The notes under the pieces: model-generated
Databases searched by the model: none
Told to the model about the DNA's origin: nothing
Seen by the model: only the letters and a program-made list of their open reading frames with translations
Made by a program: the position numbers and the translations under genes
Source: Actinomadura livida
Lineage (GTDB): Bacteria > Actinomycetota > Actinomycetes > Streptosporangiales > Streptosporangiaceae
Direction of reading: 5' to 3'
NCBI RefSeq assembly: GCF_014648675.1
Contig: NZ_BMRO01000001.1
Span: forward strand, 377,871 to 441,870
Length of the DNA: 64,000 bases
Shown here: in pieces, positions 15,949 to 23,682 of the stretch
Position numbering within the stretch: position 1 is the stretch's first letter
Layout: each line of letters opens with the position of its first letter

Positions 15949-17072
15949 TCACCCGCACCTTCGTCTCCCGGCCGTCCGCCGGTGCCCCGCGCGCGGGCGC
16001 CGGGGGCCATCCCTGCCAGGGCCTCTACCACGTCCGGGAGGGCGACCGCCCGAAGGTGGCGATGATCGCCACCCACTACCAGATCGACTTCGCCGAGCAC
16101 TACCTCGCCGACCTCATGGCCGAGCGCGGCATCGGCTTCCTCGGCTGGAACACCCGGTTCCGCGGCTACGAGTGGAACTTCCGGCTCGACCAGGCGCTGG
16201 TGGACATCGGCGTCGGCGTGCGCTGGCTGCGCGAGGAGGCCGGGGTCGACTCGGTCATCCTGCTGGGCAACTCGGGGGGCGGCTCCCTGATGGCCGCCTA
16301 CCAGGCCCAGGCCGTCGACCCGACGCTGCAGCCCCCGATCGACCACGCCCCCGTCCCCGGGGTGGACGAGCTGCCCCCCGCCGACGGCTACCTGTCGCTG
16401 GCCGCGCACCTGGGCCGTCCCGACGTCCTCACCGCCTGGATGGACGCCGCGGTGGTCGACGAGTTCGACCCCGTGGCCACCGACCCCTCCCTCGACCTGT
16501 TCAACCCGGAGAACGGCCCGCCGTACAGCGCCGAGTTCATCGAGCGCTACCGGCAGGCGCAGGTCGACCGCAACCACCGGATCACCGCGTGGGCCAAGGC
16601 GGAACTGGCCCGGCTCACCGAGGCCGGCTACTACGACCGCCACTTCACCGTGGCCCGGACCTGGGCCGATCCGAGGATGGTGGACCCGTCCCTGGAGCCC
16701 ACCGACCGGAAGCCCAACAGCTGCTACCGTGGGCCCGTCGAGGCCGCCAACCGGGGCGACCGTGGGATCGCCGGGGAGACGACGGTGCGCAACTGGCTCA
16801 ACATGTGGAGCCTGAGCGAGTCGCCCTGCCGCGGTGAAGGCAACCTCACCAAGATCACGATCCCGGCGCTGGTCATCAACCCGACCGCGGACACCGGCGT
16901 CTTCCCCAGCGACGCCGACCGGATCGCCGCCGCCCTCGCCGCCGAGGACAAGACCCGCCACGACCACGCCGGGGACCACTACTTCCTGGAGCCCGCGGGC
17001 GCCCGGGACGCGGTCGCCGACACGATCTCCGACTGGGTCGGCACGCGGTTCGGGAGCGGGAGCACGCGATGA
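15945..17072 (+). CDS. Alpha/beta hydrolase-fold protein
   Basis: 375 aa, starting at ATGA. The nucleophile elbow is G-N-S-G-G in VILLGNSGGGSLMAAYQ (about residue 108), and a late GDHYFLEPAG contributes the catalytic His. An oxyanion-type HYQIDFAEH segment lies near the N-terminus. A long lid region (residues 125-280) separates core strands. It may hydrolyse a ring-fission product or a CoA/ester intermediate; the substrate is not evident. It overlaps the CoA ligase that follows. Confidence 0.85.
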   Translation: MITRTFVSRPSAGAPRAGAGGHPCQGLYHVREGDRPKVAMIATHYQIDFAEHYLADLMAERGIGFLGWNTRFRGYEWNFRLDQALVDIGVGVRWLREEAGVDSVILLGNSGGGSLMAAYQAQAVDPTLQPPIDHAPVPGVDELPPADGYLSLAAHLGRPDVLTAWMDAAVVDEFDPVATDPSLDLFNPENGPPYSAEFIERYRQAQVDRNHRITAWAKAELARLTEAGYYDRHFTVARTWADPRMVDPSLEPTDRKPNSCYRGPVEAANRGDRGIAGETTVRNWLNMWSLSESPCRGEGNLTKITIPALVINPTADTGVFPSDADRIAAALAAEDKTRHDHAGDHYFLEPAGARDAVADTISDWVGTRFGSGSTR

Positions 17073-18649
17073 CGGCGTCCGCGGCGATCCACGGCGCCCG
17101 GGGCCAGCACTGGATCGCGCACCTCGCCCGGCACGCCCACGCCCGGCCCGAGGTGACCGCGCTGCGGTGCGGCGAGGTCTCGCACACGTGGCGCGGGCTC
17201 GCCGGCCGGGTGCTGCGGTCCGGCCGCGCGCTCGCGCGGCTGGGCGTCGGCCCCGGCGACCGGGTCGCCTTCGTGATGGGCAACGGGGTCGAGTACGTCG
17301 AGTCGCTCCTGGCGGTCTCCGCCGCCGGCGCGGTCGGGGTGCCGGTGAACCCCCGGCTGGCCACCGGCGAGGTGACCTACATCCTCCGCGACTGCGGCGC
17401 GTCCCTGGTGCTCACCGACGGCGCGTACGGCGGGCTGGCCGCCGACGCCGCCAAGGAGGACGGCATCCGGGTCGTGGACGTCACCGCCCCGGAGGACCCG
17501 CTCGCCGCGGACCCGCTCGACGGCCCCGCCGCAGGCTCGCCCGCCGGGGAACTGGCCGCGATCGACGTGGACGAGCACCGCCCGGCGCTGATCATGTACA
17601 CGTCCGGCACGACCGGGCACCCCAAGGGCGCGGTCCTCACCCACCGGAACCTGCTCGCCCAGAGCCAGACGAACCTGATCGCCTTCCGCTTCGAGATGTA
17701 CGACGAGGTCTACCTCTGCGCCTCGCCGCTCTTCCACATCGGCGCCATCGGAGGTCTGGCCCCCGCACTGCTCGCCGGCGCCACGGTGGTCGTGATGCCC
17801 ACCGGCGCCTTCGACGCCGGTGAGCACCTCGACGTGATGGCCGAGCACCGGGTCACGTCCGTCTTCCTGGTGCCCACCCAGTGGCAGGCGCTCGTGGCCG
17901 AGCAGCTGCGGCGGCCCCGTGACCTGTCCCGGCTGCGCGTCGCCGCGTGGGGGGCCGCCCCCGCCACCGACACACTCCTGAAGGAGATGGGCGAGGTGTT
18001 CGGTGACGCCGACATGCTCGCCCTCTTCGGCCAGACCGAGATGTCGCCGGTCACCTGCGTGCTGGAGGGCAAGGACGCCCGCCGGAAGCTGGGCTCGGTG
18101 GGGCGGCCGGCGCCGGGCGTGTGGGCGCGGGTGGTCGACACCGAGATGAACGACGTTCCCGCGGGCGGGATCGGCGAGATCGTCTACCGCGGGCCGGGCC
18201 TGATGACGGGCTACTGGAACCTGCCCGAGGCGACCGCCGAAGCGTTCGCCGGCGGCTGGTTCCACTCCGGTGACCTGGTGCGGGTCGACGACGAGGGGTT
18301 CGTCTACGTCGTCGACCGGCTCAAGGACATGGTCATCACCGGCGGCGAGAACGTCTACTGCGCCGAGGTGGAGAACGTGCTCGCCTCGCACCCGGACATC
18401 GCCGAGGTGGCGGTGGTGGGCCGGGCGCACCCGAAGTGGGGCGAGACGCCGGTCGCGGTCGTCTCGCCGCGCCCCGGGCGGCCCGTCCCGTCGCTCGAGG
18501 AGCTGCGCGACCACGCCCGGCGCGAGCTGGCGCCGTACAAGCTGCCGACCGGCGTCGAGACGGTCGAGCGGCTCCCCCGCAACGCCTCGGGGAAAGTGCT
18601 CAAGTTCGAGCTGCGAGATGGAAGGGTCGATGACAGCGTCCACGGATAA
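17069..18649 (+). CDS. AMP-dependent acyl/aryl-CoA ligase
   Basis: 526 aa, overlapping the hydrolase by ATGA. Motifs are IMYTSGTTGHPKGAVLTHRN, LFGQTEMSPVTC, GWFHSGDLVRVD and ITGGENVYCAEVENVLASHP, with the C-terminal catalytic lysine in NASGKVLKFELRD. This is the branch containing feruloyl-, benzoate- and medium-chain acyl-CoA ligases. A second CoA ligase (684-2339) belongs to the same cluster, so two different acids or two stages are likely. Its end overlaps the IclR gene by 20 bp. Confidence 0.92.
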   Translation: MTASAAIHGARGQHWIAHLARHAHARPEVTALRCGEVSHTWRGLAGRVLRSGRALARLGVGPGDRVAFVMGNGVEYVESLLAVSAAGAVGVPVNPRLATGEVTYILRDCGASLVLTDGAYGGLAADAAKEDGIRVVDVTAPEDPLAADPLDGPAAGSPAGELAAIDVDEHRPALIMYTSGTTGHPKGAVLTHRNLLAQSQTNLIAFRFEMYDEVYLCASPLFHIGAIGGLAPALLAGATVVVMPTGAFDAGEHLDVMAEHRVTSVFLVPTQWQALVAEQLRRPRDLSRLRVAAWGAAPATDTLLKEMGEVFGDADMLALFGQTEMSPVTCVLEGKDARRKLGSVGRPAPGVWARVVDTEMNDVPAGGIGEIVYRGPGLMTGYWNLPEATAEAFAGGWFHSGDLVRVDDEGFVYVVDRLKDMVITGGENVYCAEVENVLASHPDIAEVAVVGRAHPKWGETPVAVVSPRPGRPVPSLEELRDHARRELAPYKLPTGVETVERLPRNASGKVLKFELRDGRVDDSVHG

Positions 18650-19439
18650 GATCCGCTGGGTGGACAGTTCCTCCGCTGCTCAGCCTCGCAAGCCGCAGTA
18701 CCCGATCGAGTCGGTCGACAACGCGCTGCGGATCCTGCTGCTGCTGGGCGAGCGGAAGAGCCTGCGCCTCACCGAGGTGAGCGAGTACCTCTCGGTGGCG
18801 TCGTCGACCGCGCACCGGGTGCTCGCGATGCTGCAGTACCGGGGGTTCGTCCGCCAGTCGAGCACGTCGCGGGCCTATGAACCGGGTCCCGCGCTCACCG
18901 AGATCGCCTTCTCGGTGCTGCGGCAGATCGACGTCCGCGAGCAGGTCCGCCCGATGCTGGAGGAGCTCGCCAAGCACTACGGCGAGACCGTCCACCTCGC
19001 CCGGCTGGACGGCTCGCTGGTGTCCTTCGTCGACGCCGTGGAGAGCAGCCGGGCCGTGCGGGTCGGCTCGCGGATGGGCAAGACCCTCCCGGCCCACGTG
19101 TCGGCGTCCGGAAAGGTCCTGCTGGCGCAGCTGCCGGACGAGGCCGTCGTCGCCCTCTACCCGCGGGAGAACCTGGAGGCGCTGACCCCGCACTCCCTGT
19201 CCACGCGGACCGCGCTCCTGGAAGACCTGGACCGCATCCGGAAACGGGGCTATGCCACCGGGTTGCAGGAGAGCGAGGACGGGGTCATCGCGGTGGCCGC
19301 ACCGCTCGGCACGCACGCCGGTTCCCGGTACGCGGTGAGCATCTCGGCGCCGAGCCACCGCAAGCAGGACTTCACCGAGGTGGCCGTCGCCGAGGACCTG
19401 CTGCGCTTCGCCGAGCAGTGCCGCGGCTTCTTCTCCTGA
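18630..19439 (+). CDS. IclR-family transcriptional regulator
   Basis: 269 aa from ATG 18630, which has GAAGGG upstream; another ATG 12 bp earlier is possible. The N-terminal winged helix is LTEVSEYLSVASSTAHRVLAMLQYRGFVRQ, and the C-terminal effector domain contains SGKVLLAQLPDEAVVALYP and GYATGLQESEDGVIAVAAPL. IclR proteins commonly control aromatic catabolism in response to pathway metabolites. It is co-transcribed with the ligase. Palindromes of IclR type are found before the dioxygenase and VOC genes, which are its likely targets (inference). Confidence 0.92.
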   Translation: MTASTDKIRWVDSSSAAQPRKPQYPIESVDNALRILLLLGERKSLRLTEVSEYLSVASSTAHRVLAMLQYRGFVRQSSTSRAYEPGPALTEIAFSVLRQIDVREQVRPMLEELAKHYGETVHLARLDGSLVSFVDAVESSRAVRVGSRMGKTLPAHVSASGKVLLAQLPDEAVVALYPRENLEALTPHSLSTRTALLEDLDRIRKRGYATGLQESEDGVIAVAAPLGTHAGSRYAVSISAPSHRKQDFTEVAVAEDLLRFAEQCRGFFS

Positions 19440-19485
19440 ACGGAGGCGCCTGACGAGCGGGCGAGCCCTGCCCACGGCCGTTCAG

Positions 19486-19566
19486 CGCCGGGGCCGGCCC
19501 GGCGATGGAGCTGGCTGACCCGGTGCCGGCGGTGCGTCCAGACTCCGATGCGGCGCCGGGTCAGCC
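19486..19566. terminator. Two inverted repeats between convergent iclR and SnoaL genes
   Basis: A GC-rich hairpin, CGCCGGG / CCCGGCG with a 5-nt loop, spans 19486-19504. Next to it are perfect 11-bp arms GGCTGACCCGG (19513-19523) and CCGGGTCAGCC (19556-19566), 32 nt apart. They fill the 141-bp gap between convergent genes, so a bidirectional terminator is the simplest reading. There is no clear U tract. Confidence 0.5.
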
Positions 19567-19580
19567 TCGATGCCCATGGC

Positions 19581-19958
19581 TCAGGTCGCGAAGAGGGCGT
19601 TGAGCTGGCTGCGATCGAAGTACTCCTCGATCCGCCGGATCCGGCCGTCCTCGACGTACACGCGCAGGATCGCCGGGATCGATGCCGACCGGCCGTTGCG
19701 CTCGACCTCGATCACGTGCTGGCGGAGGAAGCCGTCCTCCAGCGCGGTGTGCCGGGGCTGGGCGTAGCCGAACTTGTCGTAGCGGTCGGCGATGCTGCCC
19801 AGCGTCGTGAGGTTCTCGTCCTTGCTCTGGTCGACGTCGTCGTAGTTGTGCCAGACGGTGACGTCGTCGTGGTACAGGGCGGAGACGGCCTCGATGTCAC
19901 CGGCTTCGACGAACCGGAAGAACCGCTCGGCGTACTCCACCACCGACTCTCCGCTCAT
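19581..19958 (-). CDS. SnoaL-like (NTF2-fold) protein
   Basis: 125 aa. YAERFFRFVEAGDIEAVSALYHDDVTVWHNYD is the typical SnoaL start, and VYVEDGRIRRIEEYFDRSQL closes the cone-shaped fold. The gene overlaps the VOC gene upstream by 4 bp, so the two are translated together. It differs clearly from the SnoaL-like gene at 9847. It may be a dehydratase, isomerase or small hydrolase; reaction unknown. Confidence 0.87.
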   Translation of the reverse strand: MSGESVVEYAERFFRFVEAGDIEAVSALYHDDVTVWHNYDDVDQSKDENLTTLGSIADRYDKFGYAQPRHTALEDGFLRQHVIEVERNGRSASIPAILRVYVEDGRIRRIEEYFDRSQLNALFAT

Positions 19959-20521
19959 GCGGAGGCCCCCTGGGCGGCCGGGACGCCCGCGGCGGTCATC
20001 GGCGCCAGGTTGACGTCGTCCTCGGTCAGCTCGCGCGTCCAGGCGGCGAACTCCAGCAGGACGCCGTCCGGGTCGAAGAAGTACATCGAACGGACGAAGA
20101 CGCCGTCGTGGTAGGTCTCCGCCACACCGCGCTCGCTGTCGTCGTGTTCGAGGACGGGCCCGGTGCGGACGCCCTTGGCGTCCAGCTTGGCCTTGTACTC
20201 GTCGAACTTGTCGAGCGGGATCTTGAAGGCGACGTGGTTCATCGAGCCGTGGGCCGTGGCGATGTCGCCGACGCCCGGCAGCTCGGCGGCGGAGGCGACG
20301 CCGGGGGCCCGCCGGGGCGCGTTGGGGAACCAGAAGAAGGCCAGGTACTGGTCACCGCCCATGTCGAAGAAGAAGTGCTGCCCGCCGTTGGGCAGCTTGA
20401 TCGTCTTGCTCAGCTTCATGCCGAGGACGTTGGTGTAGAAGTCGACGGTGCGCTCCATGTCCTCGCAGACCAGCGCGAGGTGACAGAGCCCCTGGAGTTC
20501 GAACTCGGAGTTGGTCCCCAT
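19955..20521 (-). CDS. VOC-superfamily protein, possible single-domain extradiol dioxygenase
   Basis: 188 aa from ATG 20521, with AGGAGGAACACG directly before it. It has a single glyoxalase/bleomycin/dioxygenase (VOC) module: CHLALVCEDMERTVDFYTNVLG, then GGQHFFFDMGG, then MNHVAFKIPLDKFDEYKAKL and GVLLEFAAWT. Metal ligands are probably the His in CHLAL, the His in NHVAF and the Glu in LLEF. One-domain extradiol dioxygenases of about 190 aa exist, and no other ring-cleavage enzyme is visible in this cluster, so catechol cleavage is plausible but unproven. Glyoxalase-like functions remain possible. Confidence 0.85.
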   Translation of the reverse strand: MGTNSEFELQGLCHLALVCEDMERTVDFYTNVLGMKLSKTIKLPNGGQHFFFDMGGDQYLAFFWFPNAPRRAPGVASAAELPGVGDIATAHGSMNHVAFKIPLDKFDEYKAKLDAKGVRTGPVLEHDDSERGVAETYHDGVFVRSMYFFDPDGVLLEFAAWTRELTEDDVNLAPMTAAGVPAAQGASA

Positions 20522-20559
20522 CGTGTTCCTCCTGTTCAGGTGACCCGTCGCCACGGTAT

Positions 20560-20575
20560 CGGAAACTGTTTCTGG
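20560..20575. promoter_or_regulatory. IclR-like operator CGGAAACTGTTTCTGG upstream of the VOC/SnoaL genes
   Basis: An imperfect palindrome about 40 bp before the VOC start. Aligned with the 17-bp site before the dioxygenase operon, 11 of 17 positions match, including the whole TTTCTGG half. The core GGAAACTGTTTC resembles IclR boxes. Shared control of the two divergent operons by the clustered IclR is inferred. Confidence 0.5.
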
Positions 20576-20661
20576 CCACCAGACTTTTTTTCGAACGGTC
20601 TGTACCATTGGGCGTGGAGGAGGGTACCCGCTCCCGGCCCCCGCCGGACCCGCCGGCCCGC

Positions 20662-21387
20662 TCAGCCGCGGCCGCGCTCCAGGTCGACGGCGTACTCGAA
20701 CCGGTCGGCGGGGTGCACCGAGACCGTGATCTCGAAGGGCTGGCCGGCGCGGTCCAGGTAGCGCCGCGTCATCTGCAGCACGGGCGAACCGGCGGTGGTG
20801 CGCAGCATGTCGACCATGGCGTCCGGCACCGTCGCCGCGCGCATCCGCTGCTCGATGGTGTGCACGGTGCGGCCGGTCGCCTCTTCGACCATGTCCGAGA
20901 TCAGCCGCTTGGGGTCCAGTACCTGGTCCCCCACGGCGGCCGCGACGTCGGGCTCGAGGTAGACGTCGGTGCAGCACAGCGGCCAGCCGTCGTCGGCCGG
21001 GTCGATCCGCAGCATCCGGATCTTGGTCCAGCGCTGCCCGGGGCGGCAGCCGAGGACCCGGGCGTCGACCTCGTCGACCACCACCTCGGCGATCGACAGG
21101 ACCTGGCGGTTCGTCTCCACGGAGTACTGCATCAGGTCGTCCACCGAATGCACGGAACGGGCGAAGACCGAATGCGGCTTCAGGCGCTCGACGCGGGTGC
21201 CGCGCCGGGGCCGGCGGGAGACCAGTCCCAGTTCCTCCACGATGTCGAGCGCGGCTCGGATCGTGCCCCGGCTCACGTCGAACTCGGCCGCCAGGTCGAC
21301 CTCAGGCGCGAACTGCCCACCGATCGGCCAGCGTCCCGACTGGATCTGCCGGACCAGCTCCTCGGCGACTTCCTCGTAACGCCTCAT
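20662..21387 (-). CDS. GntR-family regulator with UTRA effector domain (HutC subfamily)
   Basis: 241 aa from ATG 21387, preceded by GGAGGGCA; upstream in-frame starts would read through the operator. The N-terminal winged helix is YEEVAEELVRQIQSGRWPIGGQFAPEVDLAAEFDVSRGTIRAAL. The C-terminal UTRA domain includes YLEPDVAAAVGDQVLDPKRL, DMVEEATGRTVHTIEQRMRA and PVLQMTRRYLDRAGQPFEI. HutC-type regulators bind small carboxylates or sugar phosphates and usually repress. It is divergent from the enolase-superfamily gene, with a tandem 18-bp operator repeat between them that also overlaps its own probable promoter. Confidence 0.93.
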   Translation of the reverse strand: MRRYEEVAEELVRQIQSGRWPIGGQFAPEVDLAAEFDVSRGTIRAALDIVEELGLVSRRPRRGTRVERLKPHSVFARSVHSVDDLMQYSVETNRQVLSIAEVVVDEVDARVLGCRPGQRWTKIRMLRIDPADDGWPLCCTDVYLEPDVAAAVGDQVLDPKRLISDMVEEATGRTVHTIEQRMRAATVPDAMVDMLRTTAGSPVLQMTRRYLDRAGQPFEITVSVHPADRFEYAVDLERGRG

Positions 21388-21490
21388 TGCCCTCCCGTCC
21401 ACGGCCCACCGTCCGCTGGACCAAGGACATTGTGACCCCTGACACCCGCGCGGAGCGCCCGCCCGCACGGGGCCGCCGGCGCCTCCCGAC

Positions 21491-21526
21491 ACCGATTAGA
21501 CTAGACAAACCGATTAGACTAGACAA
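21491..21526. promoter_or_regulatory. Perfect 18-bp tandem repeat, probable GntR operator, overlapping the gntR promoter
   Basis: ACCGATTAGACTAGACAA occurs at 21491-21508 and again at 21509-21526 with no mismatch. Read on the minus strand it supplies TTGTCT (21526-21521), a 17-bp spacer and TAGTCT as -35 and -10 for gntR, so bound regulator would block its own promoter. The core also appears before the importer operon (10388-10403). Plus-strand TAGACA and TAGGCT (21545-21550) may form the promoter of the enolase gene, whose message would be almost leaderless. Confidence 0.7.
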
Positions 21527-21556
21527 TTCAGGCGGTCCAGATCATAGGCTAGGGCC

Positions 21557-22735
21557 ATGCGCATCATCGACGTCCGCGAGGTCGCGGTCCCTCTCCACGG
21601 AGACATCGGCAACTCCGTGGTGAACTTCGCCGAGCACACCGTCTCCCTGGTGGCCGTGCGGACCGACGTACGCCGGAACGGGCGTCCGCTCACCGGCATC
21701 GCCTTCAACTCGATCGGGCGCCACGCCCAGGGCGGCATCCTCCGCGACCGGATGGTCCCGCGGCTGCTCGCCGCCGACCCCGGCACGCTGCTCGACCCGG
21801 CGACCGGGCTGCTCTCGCCCGCCCGCGTGCTCGGGTGCGCCATGCGGAACGAGAAGCCCGGCGGCCACGGGGACCGCGCCGCGGCGGCCGGCGCCGTCGA
21901 GCTCGCGGTGTGGGACCTGCTGGCCAAGCACCACGACGAGCCGGCCCATGCCACCATCGCCCGGGCCTTCGGCCGCACGCCCGCGGTGACCGGCGTGCCC
22001 GTGTACGCCGCCGGGGGCTACTACCACCCGGACGACTCCCTGGACCGCCTCCGCGGCGAGCTCACCGGCTATGTGGACCAGGGCTACCCCGTGGTCAAGA
22101 TCAAGATCGGCGGCGTGCCGCTGCCCGAGGACATGGCCCGCGTCGAGGCGGCCGTCGAGGTGATGGGCGGCGGGGACGGGGTCGCCGTCGACGCCAACGG
22201 ACGCTTCGACCGCGACCGCGCCCTTGCCTACGCCACGGTCCTGTCCGATCTCGGCCTGCACTGGTACGAGGAGGCCGGCGACCCGCTCGACTACGCCCTG
22301 CACCGGGAACTGACCGAGGCCTACCCGGGGGCCATCGCCACCGGCGAGAACCTCTTCTCCGTCCAGGACGTGCGCAACCTGCTCACCTACGGCGGCGTAC
22401 GCCCCGACCGGGACATCTTCCAGATGGACGCCGGGCTCAGCTACGGGCTGACCGAGTACGCCCGCATGATCGAGGCCATGGAGTCGCACGGCGTCGACCG
22501 GGCCCAGGCGTTCCCGCACGGCGGGCACCTGATCAACCTGCACGTCGCGGCCGGCCTGGGGCTGGGCGGCTGCGAGGCCTATCCCGGGGTCTTCGAGCCC
22601 TTCGGCGGCTACAGCCCGGACTGCCGGCTCTCCGGCGGCCTCGTCCACCCCGGCCAGGCGCCCGGGTTCGGCCTGGAGGCCAAGCCGGGACTCGACGGAG
22701 AGATCGCCGACCTCCTCAAGGAGCTGGACGCATGA
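21557..22735 (+). CDS. Mandelate racemase/muconate cycloisomerase (enolase superfamily) protein
   Basis: 392 aa. The catalytic barrel shows the general-base motif VVKIKIGG (KxK), metal-ligand segments VAVDANGRFDRDRA and HWYEEAGDPLDY, then GENLFSVQDVRNLL and a late DRAQAFPHGGHLINLH. The pattern is that of mandelate-racemase-like acid-sugar dehydratases or racemases more than muconate cycloisomerases. The reaction begins with proton abstraction alpha to a carboxylate. It is divergent from gntR and overlaps the reductase gene downstream by 4 bp. Substrate unknown. Confidence 0.9.
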   Translation: MRIIDVREVAVPLHGDIGNSVVNFAEHTVSLVAVRTDVRRNGRPLTGIAFNSIGRHAQGGILRDRMVPRLLAADPGTLLDPATGLLSPARVLGCAMRNEKPGGHGDRAAAAGAVELAVWDLLAKHHDEPAHATIARAFGRTPAVTGVPVYAAGGYYHPDDSLDRLRGELTGYVDQGYPVVKIKIGGVPLPEDMARVEAAVEVMGGGDGVAVDANGRFDRDRALAYATVLSDLGLHWYEEAGDPLDYALHRELTEAYPGAIATGENLFSVQDVRNLLTYGGVRPDRDIFQMDAGLSYGLTEYARMIEAMESHGVDRAQAFPHGGHLINLHVAAGLGLGGCEAYPGVFEPFGGYSPDCRLSGGLVHPGQAPGFGLEAKPGLDGEIADLLKELDA

Positions 22736-23652
22736 AGATCTGCGTCGTCGGCTGCGGAGCCATGGGCTCCGTGTACGCCGCACGCCTGAGCCGCGCCGGC
22801 CACGAGGTCTCGGTGGTCGACAAGTGGCGGGACCACGTGGAGGCGATCGCCCGTGACGGGCTGCACGTCAGCGGACCCGACGGGGAGTTCCGCGCCGCGG
22901 TCGCGGCCCACGGCACCGCGCCCGCCGATCCCGTCGACCTCGTCGTCCTCGCCGTCAAGGCAGCCGACGTGCCCGCGGCCGCGGCCGGACTCGCCCCGCT
23001 GCTGGCGCCGGAGACCACCGTGCTGACCATCCAGAACGGGCTCGGGTCGGCCGACACCGTGGCCGGCGCGGTCGGCGCCGAACGCCTGGCCATCGGCATC
23101 GCCAGCGGCTTCGGCGCCGGCCTGAGCGGGCCGGGCCGGGTGCGGCACAACGCGATGCGCGCCCTGAGGTTCGGCGCCCACAGCTCCCTGCCGCCCGAAC
23201 GGGTCGAGGATGTGGCGGCGGCCTGGCGGACGGCCGGCTTCGACGCGGCGGCCGTCGCCGACGTCATCGCGATGCAGTGGGAGAAGCTCATCTGCAACGT
23301 GGCCTACAGCGCCCCGTGCGCCCTGACCGGACTGACCGTGGGCGAGGTCCGCGACCATCCCGAGCTGTCCGTGACGAGCCAGGCCGCGGCGACCGAGGCG
23401 TGGGTGACCGCCCTGGCGCGCGGGGTGGCCGTCGACGTGCCGGACCCCGTGGAGCTGGTGCGCGACTTCGCCGCCCGGATGCCCGGTGCCGAGCCGTCGG
23501 CGCTGCTGGACCACAAGGCGCGCCGGACCAGCGAGATCGACGTGATCAACGGAGCGGTCCCCCGGGAGGCGGCCAAGGTGGGCCGCACGGCACCGGTCAA
23601 CCAGGCGCTGACCGCCCTCGCCCGCCATCGCGAGGCCGCCTGGCGCCGGTGA
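22732..23652 (+). CDS. Ketopantoate reductase (ApbA/PanE)-family dehydrogenase
   Basis: 306 aa, starting at ATGA. The N-terminal NADP motif is VVGCGAMGSVYAARLS, and the C-terminal helical domain carries the family lysine in MQWEKLICNVAYSAPCALTG and EIDVINGAV. The true PanE reaction reduces 2-dehydropantoate. Coupling to an enolase-superfamily enzyme under a GntR regulator suggests a different 2-oxo acid or alcohol substrate in catabolism (inference). Confidence 0.88.
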   Translation: MKICVVGCGAMGSVYAARLSRAGHEVSVVDKWRDHVEAIARDGLHVSGPDGEFRAAVAAHGTAPADPVDLVVLAVKAADVPAAAAGLAPLLAPETTVLTIQNGLGSADTVAGAVGAERLAIGIASGFGAGLSGPGRVRHNAMRALRFGAHSSLPPERVEDVAAAWRTAGFDAAAVADVIAMQWEKLICNVAYSAPCALTGLTVGEVRDHPELSVTSQAAATEAWVTALARGVAVDVPDPVELVRDFAARMPGAEPSALLDHKARRTSEIDVINGAVPREAAKVGRTAPVNQALTALARHREAAWRR

Positions 23653-23682
23653 CCCCGCCGCCCGGCCCGCGGGGCCGCCTGT

